From the NCBI GenBank assembly GCA_002746535.1, contig NVWA01000027.1, positions 27,920-91,919 on the forward strand: a stretch of DNA of 64,000 nucleotides. The letters are read 5' to 3'. Each line of letters opens with the position of its first letter. Positions within the stretch are counted from its first letter, which is position 1. The notes beneath the pieces were generated by a model, which did not search any database, was not told the DNA's origin, and saw only the letters and a list, made by a program, of their open reading frames with translations. The position numbers and the translations under genes were made by a program. Shown in pieces: positions 8,086-16,968 of the stretch. The stretch comes from Planctomycetota bacterium. Lineage in GTDB: Bacteria; Planctomycetota; GCA-2746535.

Positions 8086-9801
8086 TCAAGATTGGCCATA
8101 ATCAGAATGAGTGATTTGTAAGATTTCTTCAATAGTAGTTAAGCCTTTAATAACCTTATATATTCCATCACTTCTCAAACTTATCAGTCCTTTTTTCAAG
8201 GCCACTTTTTTAATGGCAGAAGCAGACTCTTTTCTAATGATCATTTCTCTAATTGTATCATTCATCACTAATGTTTCTGATATTACAGATCGTCCTGTGA
8301 ATCCTCTATGCGAGCATTTTTCACATCCTTTTGCACGATAAATAGGATTATCTTTAATTGTTTCCTTATCTAATCCTAAATTTTCAAGCTCTTTTTCGAG
8401 AGGCTCATAAGCTTCTTTACAATGTGGACACAATAATCTAATTAATCTTTGAGCAATGACCCCAACGACACTGGAACATATCAAATATGGTTCTACCCCT
8501 AAATCTAATAATCTAGCAACAGCTCCTGAAGCATCATTAGTGTGTAATGTTGAGAAAACCATATGACCAGTCAAAGAAGATTGGATCGCAATATTTGCAG
8601 TATCTAAATCCCTAATTTCACCAACCATTATGATATCAGGATCTTGGCGAACAAATGTTTTAAGACCTGTACTAAATGTCAAATCTTTTTTAGGTTCAAC
8701 CTGAACCTGACTAATTCCTTTTAACTGATATTCAATTGGATCTTCAATCGTCATAATATTTAATTTTTCAGCATCGATCTTCGACAAAAATGAATACAGA
8801 CTTGTTGTTTTCCCACTCCCTGTCGGTCCCGTAACCAATAAAATTCCATATGAAGAATTAATTAAGTTTTCAATTGTTGGTCTTTGATTTTCACTAAATC
8901 CTAAATCTTCAATACTCATCAAGGCTGTTGATTTATCTAAAATTCTAAGAACAGCTCTTTCACCAAAAATGGTTGGCACTACCGAAATACGTAAATCAAT
9001 TTCACGGTCAGCATATTTAATTGTTGATCGTCCATCTTGCGGTGACCTTCTCTCGGCAATATTCATTTTACCACGAACTTTTATTCTACTGATCACGGCA
9101 TCTTTAATAGCACTTGGTATATCTTGGATATCTTCAAGTTGACCGTCAACTCTGATTCTAATTCGCATACCATTTTCGGTTGGATGAAAATGAATATCAG
9201 AAGCTCTTTCTTTTAATGCTTTTGCAATGACAGAGTTTACTAATTTTACAATTGGAGGTTTATTAGCAATATCTGTCAGATCTTCCGTTTCTTCAATTTC
9301 TTTTAAAACATTACTTAATGTATCTGATGAAAAATCATCCATTACAGAATCAAATTCACCATCAGCTTTTTGGTAAGCTCTACTGATTAAATTTTCAACT
9401 TCTTTTTGGCTAGCAACTACAGGTTCAACGTCATAACCAATAATATTGGAAATTTCATCAATCGATTGAAAATCAAATGGCCTATAAGTAGCCACACGCA
9501 TCACATTCTCATCAATTCCAATGCCAATAATTTTTCTTCTTCGAGCTAGAGATACAGAAACCAATTCAGAAAATTCCACTGGCACAGAATATTCTTTTAA
9601 TTCTTCTTTAAATTCAAGGTCACAACTCTTTGCAATAAGTTTTAAAATAACCTCCTCAGGTTCTTTTGTCTTTTCAATTAAAACTTCTTCCCAGGATTTG
9701 CCTTCTTCGTATACATCTCTGGCCACATCATCTTTATTAGAATCATTCAACACACCATTATCAATGAAGTATTGTAATATTGATGTTTCTTTTTTAATCA
9801 T
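8086..9801 (-). CDS. type II secretion / type IV pilus assembly ATPase (GspE/PilB family)
   Basis: A 571-residue hexameric secretion ATPase. Residues 1-145 carry the N-terminal MshEN-type region; the ATPase core has Walker A GPTGSGKT (325-332), an Asp box (FSTLHTNDA near 416), a Walker B-like IIMVGEIRD (390-398) and the second His box. The tetracysteine zinc site is complete: Cys458 and Cys461, then Cys493 and Cys496. It starts 14 bases after the secretin gene on the same strand, so it probably powers pseudopilus or pilus assembly for that secretin. The pilM clusters further on have no ATPase of their own in this window and might share it (inference). GspE and PilB cannot be separated from sequence alone. 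Confidence 0.92.
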   Translation of the reverse strand: MIKKETSILQYFIDNGVLNDSNKDDVARDVYEEGKSWEEVLIEKTKEPEEVILKLIAKSCDLEFKEELKEYSVPVEFSELVSVSLARRRKIIGIGIDENVMRVATYRPFDFQSIDEISNIIGYDVEPVVASQKEVENLISRAYQKADGEFDSVMDDFSSDTLSNVLKEIEETEDLTDIANKPPIVKLVNSVIAKALKERASDIHFHPTENGMRIRIRVDGQLEDIQDIPSAIKDAVISRIKVRGKMNIAERRSPQDGRSTIKYADREIDLRISVVPTIFGERAVLRILDKSTALMSIEDLGFSENQRPTIENLINSSYGILLVTGPTGSGKTTSLYSFLSKIDAEKLNIMTIEDPIEYQLKGISQVQVEPKKDLTFSTGLKTFVRQDPDIIMVGEIRDLDTANIAIQSSLTGHMVFSTLHTNDASGAVARLLDLGVEPYLICSSVVGVIAQRLIRLLCPHCKEAYEPLEKELENLGLDKETIKDNPIYRAKGCEKCSHRGFTGRSVISETLVMNDTIREMIIRKESASAIKKVALKKGLISLRSDGIYKVIKGLTTIEEILQITHSDYGQS

Positions 9802-9815
9802 TACGTTTTCTCAAT

Positions 9816-11867
9816 TTATTTTTTAATGAACGTCTTTGGATAGAAACTAGAATCTGATAATCCAGACCCTTTTAATTGGGCATTTGCCCAGATCTTTTCT
9901 TTCATTTCTTTATAAAAAACTTCATCAGACTCAAAAGACAAACCTAAATCATGGGCATACTTTTCAGCATCATTAAACGTAGAAATAATATAAGGAGAAA
10001 TAAATATATATATATTTGAATGAGTCCTATTTCTTCTTTGGGATTTAAATAAATTTCCAAGAATAGGGATTTTTGAGAGTAATGGTACACCAGTTTCCTC
10101 AATACCTTTTGTATAATTCGACAACCCTCCAATAGCCACTACACCTTTATCTGGAACAGTGACAACTGTTTTTGCTTGTCGGGAACTTTGTGCTGGAGGA
10201 GTTCCATTGCCACCAGTACCGATGAAAGAACTGACATTTACACTGACATCAAGTATTACATATCTCTCAGCATCTTTTCTGCTAGGAGAGTTAATAGTTG
10301 GTTTTATTTGTAATGTTATGGGAGCCTTGCTAAAATCAACACTTTGAGTTGTCACTGAATTTGCACCAGTGCTAGTTGTTTGAAATGGAACAGACTGCTC
10401 AATTGTTATACTAGCTGTTTGATTATCATTGGCCATAATAGAAGGCTGTGCAATGGAATGAACGTCGCTATCTGTCTGTGAAGCATTTAAAATAAATGGC
10501 AAGGCTTCTTGAGAGCCATAAGTAACACCTATTAAAAGAGAATTAATATTGGGCACTTTGCCAGGTGCATTGCCATCAATATTTAAAGTTGATTGATTAT
10601 TTGAACTTATAAATGGATTAATTTTACCGGCGACATTAGTTCTCGAGGCATTAATGGCAGCTAATTCTACCGATAATTCCCAAGCTTTAGATTCACTCAT
10701 CTCAACTATGGATCCAACTATCATAACTTGATCACGCCTAATATCCAATTGCTCAATAATTTTTAAAAGATAATTATATTGGTCACTATCTGCACCAATA
10801 ATCAAAAGTGCATTAATATTTTTTTCTGCTACTATAGTGGGAACATCATCTCTATTACGTCCAGTAGTTGGCAGATTGCCCCTAATTCTACTATTCGGTT
10901 TTTTCGCCTTTATCCGTTGGTATAGATTGTTTAGCGTAGCAGCTACTTCTTCTGCTTTTGCATTTTTTAATTTATAAAAACTTATCTCTGTATTTAATGG
11001 ATTTTCTTTTGTAGGCTGATCTAGCTTTAAAAGTAAACCTTTAATTTCATCAATTTGTTTATCAGTTCCTTTTACTATTATTTGCATGGTTCTGTCATCA
11101 GGAATTAAAATTGGGGGTTGAGATTGCGAACTTTTACTCACACGTTTTGTTCGTAATTCTTTTATTCTACTGGTTATTTCTTTTGGTAATGTATGTTCCA
11201 CTTTAAGAATTTCTATGCGGGTTGTATCTCCAGGAATATCCAATATCTTAATTAGCTCTGTTAAATATCTAATTGTCGATTTAGGAGCAATAATCATCAA
11301 TCCATTATTGCTTGACAGTTGATGAAATTGAACATTCTTTTTTGTCGTTTGGGTGAATGGTCTTAGTACTTTTACAATTTCAAATGGTGGAACATAAGTA
11401 GTAGTTATCATTTTAATAGACATTTCATCTTGCGTTATATCATCATCTTTTTCTAAATCACCAGGCTTAAGTAAATTAATATTAAAGGTAGGCGTCACAG
11501 ATGATTTAATAACTAATAAAAACGGTCCATTTAAAACAATAGATAATCCATTAAGACTAAGAAACCTTTCTATCAAATGAAATTCATAGTATTTATCATC
11601 GGTGTTTTCTTTTATCTGAGAGGCGACTACTTTAAAAGATGTAGATTTATTTATCGAAGAATCATATAGAATTTTTTTGTTCCTATACTTGGGAGGACCA
11701 ACAGCATTAATAGCTTCAATTAATGCTACTAAAGGCATTTCTCTTTTAGACGTTGTAAAAATTTGGGTGACTGTTTTTTTTATTTTGGTTTTTGTTTTTG
11801 TTTTATCTTGAGCACACACCGATAGTGATAAAAATAAAATCAATAAAAGCATTACAATATTTTTCAT
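9816..11867 (-). CDS. type II secretion-type secretin (GspD-like)
   Basis: A 683-residue outer-membrane secretin. A signal peptide occupies residues 1-19. An N0 domain (about 35-110) and N1-N3 repeats (about 130-385; ending in NALLIIGADSDQYNYLLKIIEQLD) precede the secretin core (about 390-640). The core has VPDKGVVAIGGL and the classical VPLLSKIPILGNLFKS near the C-terminus. A low-conservation insert of about 30 residues separates N2 and N3. It lies 14 bases upstream of the assembly ATPase and 14 bases downstream of a LysM protein in the same direction, forming a compact secretion operon without recognisable pilin or inner-membrane platform genes here. Confidence 0.92.
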   Translation of the reverse strand: MKNIVMLLLILFLSLSVCAQDKTKTKTKIKKTVTQIFTTSKREMPLVALIEAINAVGPPKYRNKKILYDSSINKSTSFKVVASQIKENTDDKYYEFHLIERFLSLNGLSIVLNGPFLLVIKSSVTPTFNINLLKPGDLEKDDDITQDEMSIKMITTTYVPPFEIVKVLRPFTQTTKKNVQFHQLSSNNGLMIIAPKSTIRYLTELIKILDIPGDTTRIEILKVEHTLPKEITSRIKELRTKRVSKSSQSQPPILIPDDRTMQIIVKGTDKQIDEIKGLLLKLDQPTKENPLNTEISFYKLKNAKAEEVAATLNNLYQRIKAKKPNSRIRGNLPTTGRNRDDVPTIVAEKNINALLIIGADSDQYNYLLKIIEQLDIRRDQVMIVGSIVEMSESKAWELSVELAAINASRTNVAGKINPFISSNNQSTLNIDGNAPGKVPNINSLLIGVTYGSQEALPFILNASQTDSDVHSIAQPSIMANDNQTASITIEQSVPFQTTSTGANSVTTQSVDFSKAPITLQIKPTINSPSRKDAERYVILDVSVNVSSFIGTGGNGTPPAQSSRQAKTVVTVPDKGVVAIGGLSNYTKGIEETGVPLLSKIPILGNLFKSQRRNRTHSNIYIFISPYIISTFNDAEKYAHDLGLSFESDEVFYKEMKEKIWANAQLKGSGLSDSSFYPKTFIKK

Positions 11868-11881
11868 AATAGATTTCCTAA

Positions 11882-12730
11882 TTATTTTCCTAATCCTGGC
11901 AATGTTAATTTTTGACCAATTTTTAGCCTATCTAAATTAACTTTTGGATTCGCCAATTTAACGTCCTTAAGATATTTATAACTTCCATAATATTTTTGAA
12001 TAATCAGAGATGCAATATCCCCTTTTTTTACTAGATAAACAATATCATGATCACTCAATACTAAATTTGATTTTAAAAGAGGTTTTGGTTTTGAAATTTT
12101 ATTGTTTAGGTTTTTCAAACTAGGTAATTTAATTTTCTGTCCAATTTTTAAATTAATTGATTGAAGACCATTATTTGCCTTTGAAATATCAATATGTTTT
12201 TGACCATCCAAATAATAGAATAATGCTATTTTAGTCAAATTATCACCTTCTTTTATTGTATAAATGATATCTTCCATTAGTTCCTTGTTTAACGGTTCTA
12301 TCACAATTTCCTTAGGTGGCTTTACAATTTTTTTGTCATTTATTGGTAGGCTAATCTCACCTGAGACTTCTTTGTTTTCGTTAATTGGATTATCGTTTTT
12401 ATCATTATTTGTAATTTGATCTATTTCTAGGCCTAAGGTCTTATCAGTAGTAGTTTCTTTAATAATATTGTTTTCATCAGATTGGTCATTAACGTTGCTT
12501 TCATCATTATTGAAATCAATATAATCCAAAGAAGTTTCATCATTTTTATCAGCTTGATAATCTTTAGCTTTAATTTCTGCCACTTTTAAATTAATTGGAA
12601 TACTTCCTTCCATAATTTCAATATTTTTATTAGTAGGATCATTAAATGAAGGAGTCGTAAATGCAACGAAGAAGAGACAAACAATTACAGATCCAAAAAC
12701 TACTATTCCTATTTTTAAATCGCTATTCAT
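11882..12730 (-). CDS. membrane-anchored protein with two LysM domains
   Basis: A 282-residue protein with an N-terminal membrane anchor (about 6-25), an Asn/Asp-rich linker (60-145) and two C-terminal LysM repeats (about 155-204 and 230-279), each with the YTIKEGDNLTKIA-type start and GQKxxLP end. LysM binds peptidoglycan. It is the first gene of the secretin-ATPase operon, so it probably anchors or positions the secretin in the wall (inference). A truncated paralog with the same anchor lies immediately upstream. Confidence 0.85.
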   Translation of the reverse strand: MNSDLKIGIVVFGSVIVCLFFVAFTTPSFNDPTNKNIEIMEGSIPINLKVAEIKAKDYQADKNDETSLDYIDFNNDESNVNDQSDENNIIKETTTDKTLGLEIDQITNNDKNDNPINENKEVSGEISLPINDKKIVKPPKEIVIEPLNKELMEDIIYTIKEGDNLTKIALFYYLDGQKHIDISKANNGLQSINLKIGQKIKLPSLKNLNNKISKPKPLLKSNLVLSDHDIVYLVKKGDIASLIIQKYYGSYKYLKDVKLANPKVNLDRLKIGQKLTLPGLGK

Positions 12731-12768
12731 TGGGATTGATTTTCATGATTTTAGTTGAAAAAGAAAGA

Positions 12769-12796
12769 ATTCTAAAAGTTCTTAACTTATAGTCAA
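12769..12796 (-). promoter_or_regulatory. promoter of the LysM-secretin-ATPase operon
   Basis: Minus strand: TTGACT at 12796-12791, a 16-base spacer and TAGAAT at 12774-12769, about 40 bases before the ATG at 12730. Nearly the same sequence precedes the truncated paralog, so it was duplicated with the gene and kept. Confidence 0.6.
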
Positions 12797-12850
12797 GGTG
12801 AAAGGATCGCTTTATTCACTTGTATATTTTATAAATCAAATTGAATTTAA

Positions 12851-13429
12851 TTAAATTCCCACGAAAGCGTAATGACCAAAAAAGAAATAGAATTTTGCAA
12901 TATTTGAAAGCTCATCACTTTCTTTAATTGTATAAAGAATGTCTTTGTTTTTTGAATCTTTTAGCCCTTTTTTTTCATCAACAGATACTCTTAATACTTT
13001 CTTTTCTTTTATAATGTCATGGATTGCTCTATGATTTATAACTTCAGGGACATTTAAAGATTTTTCATGGTAGTGTATTAGCGAATTTTGTGGTTTAGAA
13101 ATTCTTGTGATTAACTTTTCTTTGAAAGAATAGCTATGTACTACTTCATTTTCAGTAATATGTTCTAACTTTTGATCTTTAGATAAAGCTTTACTAATTT
13201 TATGGTTGTCATCAAGAACAACATAATCCAAGGAAAAATCGTCTTTAAAGTCACTATTCAAATTATATTGACTATTTTTATGAACAGTTAAATTATTATT
13301 AGCTTTGAGTTTATGTGTCAACTCAATTGAGGATGAGCTTTTATCTCTCGGAGTTGTGAAGGCTACGAAAAAGAAACACATTACGATTGTAACCAAAACA
13401 ACAAAACCTATTTTCAAATCACCATTCAT
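12851..13429 (-). CDS. truncated LysM-protein paralog
   Basis: A 192-residue relative of the neighbouring two-LysM protein. Residues 1-27 (MNGDLKIGFVVLVTIVMCFFFVAFTTP) match the paralog closely and the LDYVV motif is shared, but the linker has diverged. The first LysM repeat begins at about 163 (DILYTIKESDELSNIAKFYF) and stops after some 30 residues; the second is absent. It is either a shortened functional version or a decaying duplicate. The open frame and its own promoter remain intact. Confidence 0.6.
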   Translation of the reverse strand: MNGDLKIGFVVLVTIVMCFFFVAFTTPRDKSSSSIELTHKLKANNNLTVHKNSQYNLNSDFKDDFSLDYVVLDDNHKISKALSKDQKLEHITENEVVHSYSFKEKLITRISKPQNSLIHYHEKSLNVPEVINHRAIHDIIKEKKVLRVSVDEKKGLKDSKNKDILYTIKESDELSNIAKFYFFFGHYAFVGI

Positions 13430-13784
13430 AATTAATTGATTTTCATGATAATAATTGAAAATGATAATATTCTAAAATATCTTAACTTATAGTCAAGATG
13501 AAAGTAATCCATTATTTTGTTAAAATAATTATCATCCGACTAAAACGAATTGAATGTTAAAACATGGAAAATATAATGTTTAGAAAAGAAATAGCAGATA
13601 TAAAATTTGTACAAATAGACACATTAATATAATAGATAAACTAACAATATTAATTAAACCTTTATTCAGGATTAGAAATCGACTTTTTTTGTCTAAATCA
13701 ACCTAATAATTTTCTATTTGCATATATATCTGCTTGTTTCTTTTATAGTTTTATTTTAATTTTAAATTCTAGAGAAGGAAATAA
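13430..13784. other. divergent intergenic region, 355 bp
   Basis: AT-rich gap between the truncated LysM gene (minus) and the RNase Y gene (plus). It holds the promoter of the former and the GAAGGA ribosome binding site of the latter near 13774. I see no convincing -35/-10 pair for RNase Y and no RNA gene. Confidence 0.5.
13469..13496 (-). promoter_or_regulatory. promoter of the truncated LysM paralog
   Basis: Minus strand: TTGACT at 13496-13491, a 16-base spacer and TAGAAT at 13474-13469. Position and sequence mirror the promoter of the full-length paralog at 12769-12796. Confidence 0.55.
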
Positions 13785-15347
13785 ATGGAACCTACCTATT
13801 TAATACCATGTGTAATATCAGGCGTAATAAGTTTGATCTGTGGTTTTTTTGCATCAAATTTTTTAACTAAATCTAAGTTCAACGCACTTGAAGCTTCCGA
13901 GAAAAAAAGATACGAGGATCTTATAGAAGCGAAAGAAGTTAAATTCAAAGGCGAAGCAAAATTAGAAGCTCAAGACGATGCAAAAAAGTTTAAAGATGAC
14001 ATACAAAAAGAACTTCAGGATAAAAGAGAAAGCCTAAAAGGACTAGAAAAACAAATTCAAAAAAGAGAAGATGTAATAGAAAAAAGGGCTGAATGGGTAG
14101 AATCCCAAGAAAAAAATATTAAATCAAACGAAGAAAAAAATGAAACGGTTAAAGTTAAATTAGATGAACGATCTAAAGAGATTCAAAATATAGTAGATAG
14201 AGAGAAGGCGGAACTATATAAAATTTCGAATTTAAGTCTTGCGGACGCAAAAGATTTATTATTAACAAAAATTAAAGATGAAGTAGAGACTGAATCTTCT
14301 CAAATCATCAGGGATAATCTTGAAAAAATTGAAGAGGATTCCGAAAAAAATGCCCAAAAAATAATCGGATTAGCGATAACTAGATTAGCCAGCCAAGTTA
14401 CAGCAGAAACAACTACATCAACACTAGATCTACCAAGTGATGATTTGAAAGGGAAAATAATTGGACGAGAAGGTCGAAATATTCGTGCATTTGAAAAAGC
14501 TACTGGAGTAGATTTAATCGTAGATGACACACCTGGGGTTATCATCTTATCCTCATTCGATATATTAAGAAGAGAAGTTGCAAAAAGGTCTATGCAAACA
14601 TTATTAAAAGATGGAAGAATTCATCCTGCAAGAATTGAGGAAGTCGTTAGAGGAATAGAAGAAACCCTTGAGAAGGAATTGATTGAAATAGGAACTAAAA
14701 CATGTCAGGAAATGCGTATTGGTAAAATGCACCCAAAATTAAGATACTATTTAGGGAAAATGAAATACAGAACAAGTTATGGTCAAAGTATGTTAAGTCA
14801 TAGCAAAGAAGTAGCTGATATTTGTGCCTCTTTAGCAGGAGAATTAAAAGTAGATATAACTGTGGCAAAAAGAGCTGGATTATTGCATGATATTGGAAAA
14901 GCCGCTGATCAGGAGATGGAAGGAACTCACCCTCAAATTGGTTCAGAATTAACTAAAAAGTATGATGAACACCCTTATATAGTTAATGCTGTTGCTTCCC
15001 ACCATGAAGATGTTGAAATGATTAGCATTTATTCATTTTTAACTATGGCTGCGGATGCGATTTCATCGGCGAGGCCTGGGGCTAGAAGAGAAACCTCAGA
15101 ATCATATATTAAAAGACTTGAAAACTTAGAAGCAATTGCAAATGATTTTGATGGGGTTGAACAAACTTTTGCTATTCAAGCAGGACGAGAGATTAGAGTT
15201 TTAACTGATTCATCAAAAATTTCTGATGAAAAAGCAACCATTCTTGCTAGGGATATTGCCAATCGAATTGAAAATGAAATGCAATATCCAGGCCATGTAA
15301 AAGTTACTGTCTTAAGAGAATTAAGAGTAGAGGTATTTGCTAAATAA
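13785..15347 (+). CDS. rny: ribonuclease Y
   Basis: A 520-residue endoribonuclease that starts mRNA decay at the membrane. An N-terminal membrane span (about 5-24) is followed by a long charged coiled coil (30-165), a KH RNA-binding domain (about 210-275, GKIIGREGRNIRAFE) and an HD metal-dependent phosphodiesterase domain with the catalytic His-Asp pair at about 367-368 in LLHDIGKA. The C-terminus PGHVKVTVLRELRVEVFAK is typical. Length equals the family standard. A good ribosome binding site precedes the ATG. It is followed by coaC. Confidence 0.96.
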   Translation: MEPTYLIPCVISGVISLICGFFASNFLTKSKFNALEASEKKRYEDLIEAKEVKFKGEAKLEAQDDAKKFKDDIQKELQDKRESLKGLEKQIQKREDVIEKRAEWVESQEKNIKSNEEKNETVKVKLDERSKEIQNIVDREKAELYKISNLSLADAKDLLLTKIKDEVETESSQIIRDNLEKIEEDSEKNAQKIIGLAITRLASQVTAETTTSTLDLPSDDLKGKIIGREGRNIRAFEKATGVDLIVDDTPGVIILSSFDILRREVAKRSMQTLLKDGRIHPARIEEVVRGIEETLEKELIEIGTKTCQEMRIGKMHPKLRYYLGKMKYRTSYGQSMLSHSKEVADICASLAGELKVDITVAKRAGLLHDIGKAADQEMEGTHPQIGSELTKKYDEHPYIVNAVASHHEDVEMISIYSFLTMAADAISSARPGARRETSESYIKRLENLEAIANDFDGVEQTFAIQAGREIRVLTDSSKISDEKATILARDIANRIENEMQYPGHVKVTVLRELRVEVFAK

Positions 15348-15362
15348 TTTTAAGGAAATTTT

Positions 15363-15908
15363 CTGAAATCAAAACCAAATATATTATTGGGAATCACAGG
15401 AAGTGTTGCAACTATAAAGGTCAATGAATTAAATGATTTATTATGTTCATGGGCAAATGTTAAAATTATAGCAACTAAGTCTTCTTTAAATTTCATTAAT
15501 AAGAATGAAAATAAATTAGCCATAATTACCGATGAAAATGAGTGGAATACTTGGTCTGAAATAGGAGATCAAGTACTTCACATCGAACTTCGAAAATGGG
15601 CCGACATTTTTTGTATCGCACCTCTTTCTGCAAATACTCTCGCAAAATTAGACCATGGGTTATCTGATAATTTACTAACATGTGTTGCAAGAGCTTGGGA
15701 TTTCAAAAAACCAATTTACATATGCCCTGCAATGAATACTTTCATGTGGAACCACCCTATCACAAATACACAACTAACCCAGTTAAAATCTTGGGGATAT
15801 GAAATTATAGATCCAATAGAAAAAGAGTTGGCTTGTGGCGATATAGGCTTAGGCGCGATGGAAAATCCTGAAGTTATTAATGATCTTTTAAAGAAACATA
15901 TTATGTAA
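15363..15908 (+). CDS. coaC: phosphopantothenoylcysteine decarboxylase (CoaC, stand-alone)
   Basis: An FMN-dependent decarboxylase that converts 4'-phosphopantothenoylcysteine to 4'-phosphopantetheine in coenzyme A synthesis. About 181 residues hold only the CoaC half of the usual CoaBC fusion: the GITGSVA flavin loop, catalytic His in LHIEL, the substrate motif PAMNTFMW and the flap-type LACGDIGLGAM. I place the start at a CTG at 15363 after AAGGAAA, because this restores the usual KSKPNILLGITGS N-terminus; the alternative TTG at 15387 would cut off the first beta strand. The CoaB ligase half is not adjacent. Confidence 0.88.
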   Translation: MKSKPNILLGITGSVATIKVNELNDLLCSWANVKIIATKSSLNFINKNENKLAIITDENEWNTWSEIGDQVLHIELRKWADIFCIAPLSANTLAKLDHGLSDNLLTCVARAWDFKKPIYICPAMNTFMWNHPITNTQLTQLKSWGYEIIDPIEKELACGDIGLGAMENPEVINDLLKKHIM

Positions 15909-15917
15909 CTTCTGCTT

Positions 15918-16580
15918 TTATTTTTCTGCTTCAAAAGCATACGCTAAAGGGAAGTTTTCAGCTTTTACCCGAGGGTGATTTTTAAATAACCTATTAATTA
16001 ATGTATCTAAAATAATTCCAAAATAGGTAATAACAAAAATTAGTACTTTTATTTTAAAAACGCCAACGTATTGAGAAATACCAGCTGAGAAAGGTCCAAA
16101 ACCAAGATTAGTAATTCTAATATTACTAAAACCCGCTTGTTTAAATATTTTTTCTAATGAGGATTTCGTAAAACGAAAATTGTCATCTGGATCAGGATGA
16201 ATTTGATATAAAAAAGGCACACTTCCATAAAGTTTCCCGTTCTTCTTCAATATTCTACAAGTTTCATTCGCACAATTCTGAAAATCAAAAAGATGTTCGA
16301 GTACATATATCAATATTAAAAAATCCTGAGACTCATTCTCTAATGGAATTGTTTTCTCTAAGTCTACTTGCAAGACATCATCAGATTGTGGATTTAAGTC
16401 AGAAAACATTAAATTACAATCATCATCTTTTTTTAAGAATCTATAATAAGAAGACTTTCCATTTCTAGCACCTAGATCAACACCATTACCTTTTAAAATA
16501 ATACTTGAGGCCCATAAATTTGTTAAAGTTCTTAATAGAGTTTTACCTCTTAATATTTCTTTCCATAAGGTTTTAATCAA
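15918..16580 (-). CDS. class I SAM-dependent methyltransferase, unknown substrate
   Basis: A 220-residue methyltransferase-like protein. Motif I is GNGVDLGARNGKSSYY (31-46). It continues with FSDLNPQ, DFLILIYVLEHL and RILKKNGKLYGSVPF, the order of Methyltransf_11-type enzymes. A hydrophobic stretch at about 178-198 suggests membrane association. FRFTKSSLEKIFKQAGF resembles methyltransferases found in polysaccharide gene clusters. TTG start at 16580 after GGAG. It lies downstream of rbfA on the same strand. Confidence 0.72.
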   Translation of the reverse strand: MIKTLWKEILRGKTLLRTLTNLWASSIILKGNGVDLGARNGKSSYYRFLKKDDDCNLMFSDLNPQSDDVLQVDLEKTIPLENESQDFLILIYVLEHLFDFQNCANETCRILKKNGKLYGSVPFLYQIHPDPDDNFRFTKSSLEKIFKQAGFSNIRITNLGFGPFSAGISQYVGVFKIKVLIFVITYFGIILDTLINRLFKNHPRVKAENFPLAYAFEAEK

Positions 16581-16621
16581 TTATAGCTCCAACATAATAT
16601 CATATTTATTTTAGAAAATAT

Positions 16622-16954
16622 TTAAGCTGTATCTTCAGTGACTTCATTATCACCGAAGTCGCTATCCTCTTTACAAAAGAATTGAATTTCTGGAACAAAT
16701 TTGATTTGCAATGCTTTACCGACTTGTCTTCTCAAATAACCTTTCGCTTGATCTAAAGCTCTCTGAGTGGTTCTTTTATTGGCATCACTACCAAGAACAG
16801 AGTAATAAATTTTAGCAATTTTTAAATCTGGTGTAATATCAACTGAAAGAATTGTAATAAAACCTATTCTCGGATCGCTTAATTCTTTAATAGTAATTGC
16901 TATTTCTTGTTTGATAAATGCACTAACTTTATTCTGACGGCGTTCAGTGGCCAA
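16622..16954 (-). CDS. rbfA: 30S ribosome-binding factor A
   Basis: A 110-residue KH-fold protein needed for 16S rRNA 5'-end maturation. The sequence ATERRQNKVSAFIKQEIAITIKEL...DPRIGFITILSVDITPDLKIAKIYYSVLG is the classical RbfA N-terminal half, and the acidic C-terminus is short. TTG start at 16954. It follows infB by 14 bases, the usual nusA-infB-rbfA order. Confidence 0.94.
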   Translation of the reverse strand: MATERRQNKVSAFIKQEIAITIKELSDPRIGFITILSVDITPDLKIAKIYYSVLGSDANKRTTQRALDQAKGYLRRQVGKALQIKFVPEIQFFCKEDSDFGDNEVTEDTA

Positions 16955-16968
16955 GAGTAATTACCTAC

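Noticed and set aside
13564..13632. 22-codon frame in the gap before RNase Y
   Set aside because: No ribosome binding site and no sign of conservation; chance in AT-rich DNA.
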